This document shows positions 1 to 10,015 of a stretch of DNA of 64,000 bases, in pieces. The DNA is taken from NCBI GenBank assembly GCA_963575645.1, contig OY754465.1, forward strand, positions 1,860,001 through 1,924,000, given 5' to 3'. Below the pieces are notes generated by a model. That model saw only the letters and a program-made list of their open reading frames with translations. It had not been told where the DNA came from and did no database searches. Numbering within the stretch: position 1 is the stretch's first letter; each line of letters starts with the position of its first letter. The stretch comes from Xanthostigma xanthostigma (lineage: Eukaryota; Arthropoda; Insecta; Raphidioptera; Raphidiidae). Made by a program: the position numbers and the translations under genes.

Positions 1-397
1 TAGCGGACATCGATTCGTACCGAGTTTCCATGTCCGTAAGAAAACTCACAGATTGTTCTCGATAATTGTTGCTGTTATCATCATGAACTTTTTCAGCATC
101 ATCATTTTTTCTTATTTCATCAATATTTTGCAAAAATGTTTTTTTTTGTGTATCATCATTTTGTATAATAGTATAGCCGTCATCGTCATAGTTGTTCCTT
201 TTTATTCTCTTTGTTGCACTAGTCTGCTGCAACAAACTATTGAACGGTGCAAGCTGTTTTCTTTTGTACAATTCAGCTGCAGCAGTGCGTTTTCTTAGAT
301 TAGCGTAAATAGTTCTCGCCGCCCTTTCTGCACTTGTTAAATCTCTCATAGTTGCTATGTCAACATCAGCTCTGCCATGTCTATTGAGCGACAACAT
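1..397 (-). CDS. Unknown Polinton protein (268-aa gene), copy 1, cut by window start
   Basis: Only the N-terminal 132 residues lie in the window; the complete copy is at 15910-16716. The ATG is at 395-397, one base beyond the stop of the fibre-like gene at 399. The visible part is basic near the start, with many Arg and Lys, and then rich in Asp and Asn. I recognise no domain. Its place between integrase and the fibre-like gene suggests a structural or DNA-associated role, which is inference. Confidence 0.7.
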   Translation of the reverse strand, partial: MLSLNRHGRADVDIATMRDLTSAERAARTIYANLRKRTAAAELYKRKQLAPFNSLLQQTSATKRIKRNNYDDDGYTIIQNDDTQKKTFLQNIDEIRKNDDAEKVHDDNSNNYREQSVSFLTDMETRYESMSA

Positions 398-398
398 T

Positions 399-1019
399 TC
401 ATTGACTTAACAACGGATATCGTAGGTATATTTCCACGCCTAGCGTAACCCTGTCTTTTATTTTTAACTGTGTTGTTTTAGCACTAGCTGAAAATTTTAT
501 GCGATCACCGTTGCTGATTTTTGTAGAGTCGAGCGTCGTGTACAATTTATCGTTGATGAATATATTCGTGTCCACGGGCGATGTTCTTATAGACTGTATT
601 TCCATCCCGTTGACCTCCTCACCGAATATATACTCTACGAATCCTTCGGCCAGAGTATAATGATTTTCGGGTGTTAATTTAGCATCGCGACTGAACAGAC
701 GAATTATAAACCGTCCGCTATATTTTTTCAAAAAATTCATAATCAATAGTGGTATTGATTCGTTCATGTAGCAGAGCATCACTTCTGTTATTTTTTGGTT
801 AAAATAGTCTACCGTAACGGCATCCTGTTGATTTCCTGTCGATGTACCGACATTTATCAGTTTTTTACCATTAAAGTCTATCGTATCATTATTTACAATT
901 TTAAATCCTACTGCTGTAGGAGGAGGAGGATTGTGAACTAGTTTCCGCAGGCGTCTACTGTGTCTACCGAACTTATCTACGGGCATGTCGAAAGGACACT
1001 GAAGACTAGTCAAAAACAA
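399..1019 (-). CDS. Fibre-like protein, copy 1
   Basis: 206 aa, identical to the copy at 16718-17338 except for one Ile-to-Val change caused by the substitution at 881. See that entry for domain notes. It lies 8 bases below the DUF8207-like gene and one base above the 268-aa gene, so it is part of the same tightly packed minus-strand series. Confidence 0.75.
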   Translation of the reverse strand: MFLTSLQCPFDMPVDKFGRHSRRLRKLVHNPPPPTAVGFKIVNNDTIDFNGKKLINVGTSTGNQQDAVTVDYFNQKITEVMLCYMNESIPLLIMNFLKKYSGRFIIRLFSRDAKLTPENHYTLAEGFVEYIFGEEVNGMEIQSIRTSPVDTNIFINDKLYTTLDSTKISNGDRIKFSASAKTTQLKIKDRVTLGVEIYLRYPLLSQ

Positions 1020-1027
1020 AACTCAAT

Positions 1028-1999
1028 TTATACAATAACGTTTGCTTTTCTCAATTCCTCCATGATCGAGACAATTTCGTTGTGATGAGACGTATTGCCG
1101 GCTACTTGGGAAGCGTACAACAATTTCAGTCTGTCTACCAATTCGTTCAAATCATTCCAGTACACATATTCTTTCTTCTTGTTTCTGTTCATTTTCAAAA
1201 ATATTCCCTCGCCGCTAGGCAGAGCTGCTCCAGCTCTGCTCCTGTTCTGTTCTAACTCTGCTGCTATCCTATCGGTATTTTGTTTATTCGCAAACAGAGG
1301 CATGATTATATTTTTATATTTAAAACCCGCGTTGCTCTTAATTTTACCATCGGCTTTTAGATGAGCGCCTGTATATTCCAAAATCTTCATGTATATGTCT
1401 TTATCCGTTTGCGTATAATTTTCGGGTTTTTTCATGAAAATCAATTCATAAATTCCCGGAGTACCGTCGATCTTGAGCTGATCGATAACAAGATCGTTTT
1501 TATGAAAAGTTATTTTCTTATTGCCAATCATGTATTTTCCATCGCCGTCGCTGTTGTCTATATACTTAACACCATAAACGTAATCCTTATCAGTCACGGG
1601 TTTTCTATTTAAATATAATTCTGAAAGACTTGTGGTGGTGGTAGGCGTACTAGATGAAATCGGTGATTGAAAATCAATTTTACGGCTCAAAGCCGCTCTT
1701 CTTGTCGTCGTAGTCACTTTCCGTGGAGTATCGTCTGATTTTATTTCTCTCTTAAGACACGCCCGTTCTTCTTCATCCTCCTTCCTCACATGATCGATTA
1801 GAACTTTTATCGGTTCGATGAGCGGTTTCAATTGCGTCTCGACACTTCTACTCTTCTCAAAATCACCAGATTTTATTTGATTATACTTATTTCTAACAGA
1901 TTTAATAGCTCTCCTCAAACGCCTACGCAGAGAAATTTCGCTTTTTTTCTTCATAATACACAGAGAGAGAAGTAGTATGACTGTGAAATAACTGAACAA
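1028..1999 (-). CDS. DUF8207-like basic protein, copy 1
   Basis: 323 aa from the first ATG; an in-frame ATG at residue 16 (1954) may be the true start, as explained for the second copy at 17347-18318. One residue differs between copies (Ala to Thr, from the substitution at 1762), and the change at 1907 appears silent. It follows the ATPase stop by 11 bases. Confidence 0.75.
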   Translation of the reverse strand: MFSYFTVILLLSLCIMKKKSEISLRRRLRRAIKSVRNKYNQIKSGDFEKSRSVETQLKPLIEPIKVLIDHVRKEDEEERACLKREIKSDDTPRKVTTTTRRAALSRKIDFQSPISSSTPTTTTSLSELYLNRKPVTDKDYVYGVKYIDNSDGDGKYMIGNKKITFHKNDLVIDQLKIDGTPGIYELIFMKKPENYTQTDKDIYMKILEYTGAHLKADGKIKSNAGFKYKNIIMPLFANKQNTDRIAAELEQNRSRAGAALPSGEGIFLKMNRNKKKEYVYWNDLNELVDRLKLLYASQVAGNTSHHNEIVSIMEELRKANVIV

Positions 2000-2010
2000 G
2001 ACGTGTATAT

Positions 2011-2712
2011 TTATACTTCCCGTTTCACGGCTATGAATTTATCAAAATTCATCCTATATCTGCCTGAGTTTATGTCAGAGTCTTTGTCGATCACGAAAAA
2101 ATTATACTTGTTCTCCGCCCAGCATTTGGCGCACAAATTTTTAAACTCTTGAAACGACATGTCCGTATTGACATAGTCATCGTAGACATGACGCAAATTC
2201 ATGTCATCCTGTTTAAAAAGTATAATAAAATTCGCATTGTCTCTGACGAGCTGCTTAGGTATTCTACTGTACGATTGACACAGGTAAAAACTGTCTACGT
2301 TAGCATGTCGTCCCATACTGAAATATTCGCGAATGTTACTTTGACTTTCACACGCTACGTCGTCGAAAATAAAAATTGAATTCGGCTTTGCCTCGTTCGG
2401 ATGCATTATTGTTTCGCTGGCGGTGAAGGTGTTATAGCCCAACCCGTTGCCTACGCCCTTTAAAATCTCTGCAAGCATTCGATACTTTTCCTGTTGAAGT
2501 GATTTTGAGTAGACGTAGACGTTTTCAAATTTGAGCGCGTTTTCGTCAATTAACAGCGAAATCATTACATTAGTCTTACCACAATTCGACGGTCCTACAA
2601 TAATGCACCTTACTGTGCCGGGAAGTAATTGTCCATGTTTTTTAATTATTGATTCATTATTTTGATCTAGATTAAAAATTTTAATCTTTACAGGTTGTTG
2701 TATCATTTTCAT
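2011..2712 (-). CDS. FtsK/HerA-type genome-packaging ATPase, copy 1
   Basis: 233 aa, with the same translation as the copy at 18330-19031, where motifs are described. Walker A (GPSNCGKT) and Walker B (IFIFDD) are intact. It is the first gene after the AT-rich spacer that separates it from PolB, and it probably heads the structural gene series. Confidence 0.9.
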   Translation of the reverse strand: MKMIQQPVKIKIFNLDQNNESIIKKHGQLLPGTVRCIIVGPSNCGKTNVMISLLIDENALKFENVYVYSKSLQQEKYRMLAEILKGVGNGLGYNTFTASETIMHPNEAKPNSIFIFDDVACESQSNIREYFSMGRHANVDSFYLCQSYSRIPKQLVRDNANFIILFKQDDMNLRHVYDDYVNTDMSFQEFKNLCAKCWAENKYNFFVIDKDSDINSGRYRMNFDKFIAVKREV

Positions 2713-3412
2713 TTTTTTTTAACAATGCACTGCGTAACGTTTCACAAAGACAACTGATCATAGGGAACGGGAAAGAGGGGTTTTTATATAGAGAAAAAAA
2801 TGCGAACTTTTAAATTTATTTTATTTGTGAAAAAAATCAATTTAACATTAACGCAACTTTTTTTTAAAAAAATTACATACACTAAAATATGCTAATTAAA
2901 CTAGAATTATACTAAAATATGATAATTAAACTCGAATTCAATATTATTGTATAAAATGCACATTTAAATATAATAACCTATATTAATATGTGAAAAAATC
3001 AATTAACATTAACGGTACTTTTTAAAAAAGAAATACATTCACTAAAATATACTAATTAAACTAGAATTATACTAAAATATGATAATTAAACTTGAATAAT
3101 ACTAAAATATGCTAATTAAACTAGAATTATACTAAAATATGATAATTAATCTCGAATTCAATATTATTGTATAAAATACACATTTAAATATAATAACCTA
3201 TTTTAGTTTTGTGAAAAAATCAATTTAACATTAACGATACTTTTTAAAAAAAAAATATATACACTAAAATATGCTAATTAAACTAGAATTATACTAAAAT
3301 ATGTTAATTAAACTAGAATTATACTAAAAAAATTGTCCTTCTTAAACATTATTTAAAAAATAGTAATGTTTTTTTATTATTTAAAAAAATACTAATGTTT
3401 TTTTTAATCTCG
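2713..3412. repeat. AT-rich repeat spacer between ATPase and PolB, copy 1
   Basis: A 700-bp gene-free stretch, almost pure A and T. It contains about eight copies of a ~30-bp motif built on ctaaaatatgctaattaaa. A larger unit opening with gtgaaaaaatcaattaac recurs near 2826, 2991 and 3211. No ORF is credible here. As the longest gap inside the gene series, upstream of the ATPase, it could hold a promoter for the structural genes or a replication signal; that is inference. Confidence 0.8.
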
Positions 3413-6400
3413 TCACTCTTTGATTTTACAGTGACCCCACGCTAGAGTTTTGTGAGAGTCTGCCAATAAACACCTCTTATCGTCCGCTGCACTGAGACAG
3501 ATTTTATTAGTTTTTTGTACAAAAACGTCATGCTTTACCGATCTAAACACGCACATTTCACACATTAAAGTCTCACCGGTCTGTAAGCAGTGCAAATAGT
3601 CGTCGAACTTCAATTGATTGTTAACAACGTTCTTTTTGACACCTTTTGCTCTCTTGTGACAATGACTAGCGCTGCCAAACAGTCTGAAACAGTACATTTT
3701 CGAGCGCAGGCCTACAAATTCAGCGATCAGGTTAGAACCCGTTTCAAATTTGAATTTGCCGAGAACTTTTTTGTTGACCAGCGGAAGACCGTACTCGTTG
3801 TCGACGGGAAAATTGGATGTGTCGAACAAGTGTAGGTCAGCCTTTATGTCCTCATAAATATCGTCTGTCATCACCTCGAGAAAAAAGCTGTCCGTGTCGG
3901 TGTAAACCAAATTGACGACATTGTACTTTTTCTTTAAATAATTATAGAAAAAATCGTACATTAAGCATTTGGACAGGTCGAGAACTGCTGCGCCGATGTA
4001 GTTTGGCTTGTTATATTCTACGGTGAGTCGTTTCATCTGCACGGCTGCCAGCTCGCTGTCAAAAATGGCTATTGAATGAAAATTTGGCTGACTGATGTAG
4101 TGTTCGGCGCCGCGCTTTTTTCCTTGACGCTCCCAACGGCTCACCAAACGCACGTCTACGCGCTTTTCTACGCTTTCAATAGATTTTCCATAACACGCGT
4201 TGTTCTTCATCTTGTACATATCCTTCTCGAATTCGGACTCGGCTAAAGCACGCAGCTCCGTATTCCTATCAATATACTTTTTCAAAAAGCACGATTGGGC
4301 AAATTTCAACACTCTGTGAATTTTTTTCACCTTGAGTCCATGTTCCAAACACTGATTGAGGTATCTATAGTGAAGTATGTAGCGGTCTTTGTCATGTAGC
4401 GTACTTATCAATTTTGTCTGTTTTGATTTAGTGGTCGGGGGAATTTTTTTTTCCGCGCAAAATGGAAAGTCGTTGTGTCTGTCGTGCAAATGAGTCGGGT
4501 ATTCCAAGTCAACCTCTAAGAAATAACCGCTCTCACCGTTCTCGTCGTTTAAAATTTGTTTCAAGTCAAAATTTTCAATTTCGTCCTCGCTCAGCCAGCT
4601 AAACCCACCTGTCGGCAGAGGCTGAGACATTGCCCAACCGTACTGATTGTTTGCGTCTAAGTATACGAGAAACGAGGACGGTTCATCGGGGTTGTATTCG
4701 TTTCTCATATATTTGTTGTTGGCGACGCAATGACGTTTCGCGCAATAAGAAATACCACCGCGCAACGATTTCCGAATAAAGTGCACCATATCAATATCAG
4801 ACATCAGTTCAAGTTCCACCTGAGTATATTTCAACATCGCATCCCACGACATTCCCGGCAGCGTATAATAGCACGCGGGATCGAGTTGGTATGTTGCGAG
4901 TTCTAGTTTGCGAAATTTTTCAAAGATATCACAGAGGAGAATCACATCCGTTTTCAAATAGTTATTCGAGTAGTCGAGCAATGTTTCACACTCGAAAACC
5001 GTCCATACTTTTTTTGCACGTTCGTATTCCTCCTCTGTGATATTTTCGTCATTTAATTGAGAATAAAACGATTCAATGGGCGGTAGTTCCTTTTCGTTTA
5101 AGACATCGAGCGAAGTGACATACTCGTATGGAAAAATGCCTTTGTCTGTAACCAGTTGAAATTGTTCCATGTCCGGATATTGATTTCTGAGCTCGATAAA
5201 GTCTTCTTCCTGCATCGTTTTTGCCAATTTGCTCAAACTGCATGAAAGAAAACGAAACGAGTCCAGAAATCTGATTTCAACACACTTTTTACTTTTAAAA
5301 TGATTATTTTCATCCTCATCATCATCATCATCATCGCATTCAGACAAAGGAAATTTCGCACTAAACGAGATGTACTTCTCTTTATTTACAGGTATAACCG
5401 AAATATTATCACAAACCGATGCCAACTGTTTTATGAATAGATGACTATCGAAATTGCTCAAATTATGAAAAAATACCGGAAGAAATTTTGGAATTTTATA
5501 ATTTAAATTACAAATGCTATGCGCATATCCGCGAGGTTCGCCCGTCAAATGATCGTGATCCAAAACAATCGAATTACTCTCTTCGACGGTGAAACTCTTC
5601 TCGCAGATATGACATTTGTCTTTGCGCAACCGTTCGATATCTTCGCTTTTGAGTTTACGTAAAGGAACTACCCGGTTTACAATTTCATAAATTTGCTTCG
5701 CATCACTCACAAGACTTTGAATGAACTGTATTGTGCAGTCGCTGCCGTTAAAAATTCTCAGTTTGGAGAGCGATGCGTCATAGCTACACTTTATATAGTA
5801 GGAAAAACTGTGCGGTACGTGTTGATTCAACGACACTGTAAACGAACTGGTAGAGTCAGGCATTGCCGTATGTATGGGTTTCAGTATAGTTTCCGAGTCG
5901 GCGTAAATTACAAAAGGTAACAGCTCTTTTCGTTCATAATTTTTAAATGATATAATGTTGCCGGGACTTTCGCGCCCTAAACGGTCTTTTTTTAAATCTG
6001 CGGTAGGCAACTTTACCCTCACCTTTCCGCAATCGTATTCACAATGTCGTTGAAGCAAATTTTCGCTGCTGAAATACGACAAACAACAATCACACAGGAA
6101 TTTTTTATAATGATTGTTCGTCAATTGGCTTGAGACCAATCGTGATAAATTCTTAATCCAGACATAGTGATTATTGCTTGACGCGTCGTCGCTGAAATAT
6201 AACAAGTTTACGTGATTGTTTTTTTTCTCTCGTGTACAGTAGAGAGGACCCACGATGTTACAACGGTCATCGAGACCGAAAACGTTCACGCTGCAAAAAT
6301 CGTTCAATTTTTCAAACTGTGCAATGTTTTTTATTTTCATCGGAAACTCTAAACCGTTTAAATTTAAAACTTCGCTGTAATGCGGATAGGATGTGATGCG

Positions 6401-7342
6401 GTCACTGTCCTTGTTTGCTGGAAATAGTGCGCTGACGATGGCCCAAGCGAAGCAAAATTGATCATTATTATTTTTTACATTTATACAGGCTCCTTTGTTT
6501 TTGATTTTTTTCGGTAAGTGTATATAGGAAGAAGCGTGCAGCGGATTATACTTCATGACGTTGAGTTCGAAACAGTCGATTTTTTGCAGAGCCCAGCCCG
6601 AATCGCGCTCCTGAAATTCCTCTGCTTTTTTAATAATTTTGTTTTTAAAATCGGTCAAGTGAGCGTCAATATCTGTGCCGGCGTTAAAGATTACGTTTTT
6701 CGTATTGAACGATTTTAGTTCGCGCGCGATCTTGTCATTTTTCAGTAAAAAGTAACAAGCAAAGAGTTCAAAATTTACTTTAACCGTTATATGTTTTTCG
6801 AGGTTGAATTTTATCAAGTCAACGAATGCGGTTCTGTTGCTCTCGAAAAACTCATCGATATTCAAACAACTGTAATTTGTGTTATTGATTTTATAAGTTA
6901 CTATACGGTGTTTAAAAGCAAACTTTGAAACTTCTATATTATCGCGATGATGCACGTAAATATTCGCTTTATGACTAATGCTCTTTTGATGAGCGCCAAA
7001 CGAACCGGCCGACACTTCAACACCACAAGCTTCGCACAAGATTGTACCACTGCATTTTTGTCTTTTTGTCGACGACGACGATGACGTCGACGGTTCATTA
7101 TCAGTTTGCAGTTGTCGCTTCATTGTGTTCGTAACGACTGAAATGTCGGCTGGTTTTTCAGGCTTTTTTATATTGTGAGAGCGAGCCAAATGCGCAACTA
7201 ACTCGTCCGTTTGCAAGACTTGTAGTCCGCACACAATACATTCGTGTAAACCATCTTTGAAAATATCAGCGTGAACGTTTTCATGTCTTTTTCTATTATC
7301 ACGTCTAGTAAATGACTTGTCACATACAGCACATTTAAACAT
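3413..7342 (-). CDS. Protein-primed family B DNA polymerase, copy 1
   Basis: 1309 aa, with the same translation as the copy at 19732-23661, where domains are given. All exonuclease and polymerase motifs are present and uninterrupted. That a 3.9-kb ORF is intact in both tandem copies argues that both are recent. Confidence 0.95.
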   Translation of the reverse strand: MFKCAVCDKSFTRRDNRKRHENVHADIFKDGLHECIVCGLQVLQTDELVAHLARSHNIKKPEKPADISVVTNTMKRQLQTDNEPSTSSSSSTKRQKCSGTILCEACGVEVSAGSFGAHQKSISHKANIYVHHRDNIEVSKFAFKHRIVTYKINNTNYSCLNIDEFFESNRTAFVDLIKFNLEKHITVKVNFELFACYFLLKNDKIARELKSFNTKNVIFNAGTDIDAHLTDFKNKIIKKAEEFQERDSGWALQKIDCFELNVMKYNPLHASSYIHLPKKIKNKGACINVKNNNDQFCFAWAIVSALFPANKDSDRITSYPHYSEVLNLNGLEFPMKIKNIAQFEKLNDFCSVNVFGLDDRCNIVGPLYCTREKKNNHVNLLYFSDDASSNNHYVWIKNLSRLVSSQLTNNHYKKFLCDCCLSYFSSENLLQRHCEYDCGKVRVKLPTADLKKDRLGRESPGNIISFKNYERKELLPFVIYADSETILKPIHTAMPDSTSSFTVSLNQHVPHSFSYYIKCSYDASLSKLRIFNGSDCTIQFIQSLVSDAKQIYEIVNRVVPLRKLKSEDIERLRKDKCHICEKSFTVEESNSIVLDHDHLTGEPRGYAHSICNLNYKIPKFLPVFFHNLSNFDSHLFIKQLASVCDNISVIPVNKEKYISFSAKFPLSECDDDDDDEDENNHFKSKKCVEIRFLDSFRFLSCSLSKLAKTMQEEDFIELRNQYPDMEQFQLVTDKGIFPYEYVTSLDVLNEKELPPIESFYSQLNDENITEEEYERAKKVWTVFECETLLDYSNNYLKTDVILLCDIFEKFRKLELATYQLDPACYYTLPGMSWDAMLKYTQVELELMSDIDMVHFIRKSLRGGISYCAKRHCVANNKYMRNEYNPDEPSSFLVYLDANNQYGWAMSQPLPTGGFSWLSEDEIENFDLKQILNDENGESGYFLEVDLEYPTHLHDRHNDFPFCAEKKIPPTTKSKQTKLISTLHDKDRYILHYRYLNQCLEHGLKVKKIHRVLKFAQSCFLKKYIDRNTELRALAESEFEKDMYKMKNNACYGKSIESVEKRVDVRLVSRWERQGKKRGAEHYISQPNFHSIAIFDSELAAVQMKRLTVEYNKPNYIGAAVLDLSKCLMYDFFYNYLKKKYNVVNLVYTDTDSFFLEVMTDDIYEDIKADLHLFDTSNFPVDNEYGLPLVNKKVLGKFKFETGSNLIAEFVGLRSKMYCFRLFGSASHCHKRAKGVKKNVVNNQLKFDDYLHCLQTGETLMCEMCVFRSVKHDVFVQKTNKICLSAADDKRCLLADSHKTLAWGHCKIKE

Positions 7343-8549
7343 TTTTCCAATTATATATTTAAACTAGTTATGTTCGATAAACTTATTTTTTTCTGAAAAG
7401 AAGCAATATACAAGATCTAGCATTAATTTTCTAAAGTACTTTCATGAATTTACACTCTTCAAATGTCTCTGTGCAAAAATTATATGTTAAATGAAAGCGA
7501 ATTAATAAACGTAATAAAAACTATTTCACTAAGAAGCAATAGCGACGTAATTTTTCTTCTGCAGTGATGTTCACTGTTAATGGAGTTCGTGTTCTTTTAT
7601 TCGTTTCACATTCGTCTGTAAAAAAAAATACTATTAATTATGATGTAAAAAACATCAATAATATTATTCGTTATAGTTTTACATACTTCTTATAATAATA
7701 TGTATATTGCGGATGTTTTCTCAATCTTATGACAGCTGGGTGCGATGCTCTACAATTTTTACGTTCTGAAGCAAAATATAAAAGTATTACAAATCTTTTT
7801 TTAAACAGATTCAAAATATTTTCTTACTTACCGATAATTAAATCAAATTTCGGTTAATGTTGTTTGCCGGACAAATTGTTGATTCCCTTGAAGACTGCAC
7901 TTGCAACACGACACAATGATTAAATCAAACTGATAGAAGTTTCATGGTATGCTATGTGTTATAAAATACAGTAATATCACGCTTAACGCGGGGTGGGGGG
8001 ATACGTTATATACTTGAAATTATACGAAAGAGAAATATGACACTTTTTAAAATGCTGAGCTGGTGTCTTCGTATCCGTTGTAATGTAGATATAACGGCTG
8101 TCATGAAAAAGTATTTTTTTTCGTGTTCTTAATTATCATAAACTGTTAACTATTTTATTTTTTATTTCAGACTTGTGTTGAATCTTTGCTTCAAACCGGA
8201 AGTCTGACGTTTTTTATAATTAATAATTAACCTGTGAAATAAGTGCGTAAACAATATAATAGTATAATATTATATTACACCTTGTATAACGATCACATCC
8301 GCTTCAGGTATGCGTGACGTCATTATGATGTGAAAAAAAAATGAAAAACTCTTGTAAGAGAATATGATTCCGACGAAAACAATTTAATTACGACCTCAGC
8401 AGAATGCATAATCTGGACTTTGAACTGTTATTACAAAACGCTAAAAAGACAGAGCCGGACTTTACTTGGGTAATATTATTGAATGTTTGTATCCGATATT
8501 CTTCTGTCACTAGAACCTGTTATTACAAGGTGGGGCATTCGATCAAATT
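7343..8549. other. PolB upstream region with candidate splice sites, copy 1
   Basis: About 1.2 kb with no credible ORF. On the minus strand it contains the same three candidate splice signals as copy 2 (see 23934-24151): a donor near 7830, acceptor and donor bounding about 7687-7765, and an acceptor near 7616. A spliced 5' leader for PolB is one reading. Otherwise I see only AT-rich sequence. Confidence 0.5.
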
Positions 8550-8869
8550 TTATACCCACCATTTTGATTGATTATAGCTGAAGCCGATTGGTTCACTGGC
8601 TGGAAAGGGACGGTTGTGTAATTGGAGAATAAAGTCTGTTTCAAAACAACTAATTTTGGGTAACTGCCTGATTGGAGTATAATTAACATCCACCCGCCAT
8701 TTTTGTTTGCTTAAAGCCCCTCCCTGATTGATTAAAACTATCATCTCATCGATTCACGGAAAGAGGGCGCCATTGATCGTCACTCAAACGTCGCAATGAC
8801 GCCAGAGTGGAGGTCAATGAGCAGAGCTGTAAGTCCGTACTGAGGATAAAATATCAGTTTTTTTATTTT
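8550..8869. repeat. Degenerate relatives of the 91-bp CCAAT repeat, copy 1
   Basis: Around 8585-8660 the text gattggttcac, then aattggagaataaagtctg, resembles the 91-bp unit in the orientation of the right inverted repeat, but with many changes. Further gattgg and tgattgatt words follow to 8740. I read this as old, decayed array units inboard of the present terminal array. A 64-aa ORF on the minus strand here is judged fortuitous. Confidence 0.5.
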
Positions 8870-9233
8870 GTGAACCAATCAGAGAGCATGAAACAGACAT
8901 TATTCTCCAATCCGAGCCTTTCCTTTTGTGAGCCAATCAGAGAGCATAACGCCCCCTTTTGTGAACCAATCAGAGAGCATGAAACAGACATTATTCTCCA
9001 ATCCGAGCCTTTCCTTTTGTGAGCCAATCAGAGAGCATAACGCCCCCTTTTGTGAACCAATCAGAGAGCATGAAACAGACATTATTCTCCAATCCGAGCC
9101 TTTCCTTTTGTGAGCCAATCAGAGAGCATAACGCCCCCTTTTGTGAACCAATCAGAGAGCATGAAACAGACATTATTCTCCAATCCGAGCCTTTCCTTTT
9201 GTGAGAGAGCATGACGCCCCTTTCCGTGAACCA
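8870..9233. repeat. 91-bp tandem array with CCAAT boxes, left terminal repeat
   Basis: Four units start at 8870, 8961, 9052 and 9143, exactly 91 bp apart; the last is degenerate. Each unit contains gtgaaccaatcagagagc and gtgagccaatcagagagc, two near-ideal CCAAT (NF-Y type) boxes, plus a weaker ctccaatccgag. The array forms the outer part of the left inverted repeat and recurs inverted at 25906-26226. Overlapping 61-73-aa ORFs on both strands follow the 91-bp period (not a multiple of 3) and are not taken as genes. Known: CCAATCAG is the core of NF-Y binding sites. Inferred: promoter or enhancer role. Confidence 0.9.
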
Positions 9234-9813
9234 ATGAGTTGATAGTTATAGCGTTAATCGACTATATTTTGTTGTCGACGGTTGTTACATATGACCATCT
9301 GAAAAGAGCGGGAGATCAGAGAGAGAGAGAGAGAGAGAGAGAATGGAGGGAACACATGCTTGATAAATCGAATCAATTTATATTTAGTAAAATCATTTAG
9401 TTGTTGATTCAAAGTCGTTTATTACATGATTGTATTTTCATCTCTAATTCATTGTCATCAGATCAGTCCGTTTTCTCATCACCGGATATTCTCAGATTAC
9501 AATATAATGATAAAAGTGCAATCTCCAATGTGTCACATATATAATATAGTCATATATGCTGACACGTATAAATAATTTAATTAAATAATTTATCAAGAAT
9601 GTTAATGAGGTTAATTAAGTATACTCCGAGCCATCTCTGATCAAAAAAACGGAAGCAAGCTTATATGATAATCCGCAAGATGGACTTGTAACATGAGATG
9701 AACACTTGACTATCCGCGCCATCTATGATCAAAAAACGGAAGCGACTGCACGCTTCATTATCAGCGTGATGTAAGCTTATGCATTCGGCCGACAGGTGGA
9801 CTTTTCTGTTGCA
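9234..9813. repeat. Left terminal inverted repeat, inner part
   Basis: Matches the reverse complement of 25410-25905 from gagttgatagttatagcg to the shared inner edge ttctgttgca. It includes a GA microsatellite (about 9316-9342). The left copy is about 85-90 bp longer because a module beginning gccatctctgatcaaaaaa occurs twice (9630 and 9718), against once on the right; a further related word lies at 9824 just outside the repeat. Confidence 0.9.
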
Positions 9814-10015
9814 CTAGACTTCACGCCATCTCTGATCAAAAAACGAGGATATATGAAACACATACTTACCACATACTTCTTTAGTAATAATATCTGAAAT
9901 ATAAAAGATTTCTTTCCCCAAGGTAGTTTGTTTTTAAATAAAAAGACATATAAAATACGTTTTTATTATTTATTGTAAAAAATCAATACAGAGTTAATAA
10001 TAATATTGCTTAAAT
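9814..10015. other. Short gap between left repeat and last gene
   Basis: AT-rich, with no ORF. It holds the third gccatctctgatcaaaaaac word (9824-9846) and probably the 3' untranslated end of the gene series. An aataaa on the minus strand could serve as a polyadenylation signal, but I cannot single one out. Confidence 0.4.

Larger units (their letters stand above)
1..8869 (-). mobile_element. Partial Maverick/Polinton copy 1 (right-hand part)
   Basis: This stretch repeats 16320-25188 at a constant offset of 16319 bp. Reading by eye I found five substitutions (near 881, 1762, 1907, 2865 and 3250) and no indels. It carries the 5' end of the unknown 268-aa gene, then the fibre-like, DUF8207-like, ATPase and PolB genes and the PolB upstream region. 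It begins at the window edge, so its left part is unseen. It ends at 8869, where it meets the 91-bp array of copy 2 directly; its own right inverted repeat is missing. The two copies are either a recent tandem duplication or dimer, or an assembly artefact. Confidence 0.9.

Noticed and set aside
8807-9212. Overlapping 61-73-aa ORFs on both strands in the left array (and 25903-26339)
   Set aside because: They arise from a 91-bp tandem repeat that happens to lack stops. Frames shift by one each unit and no domain is seen.
8870-9233. CRISPR-like array
   Set aside because: Whole 91-bp units are repeated without variable spacers, in a eukaryotic element; not CRISPR.
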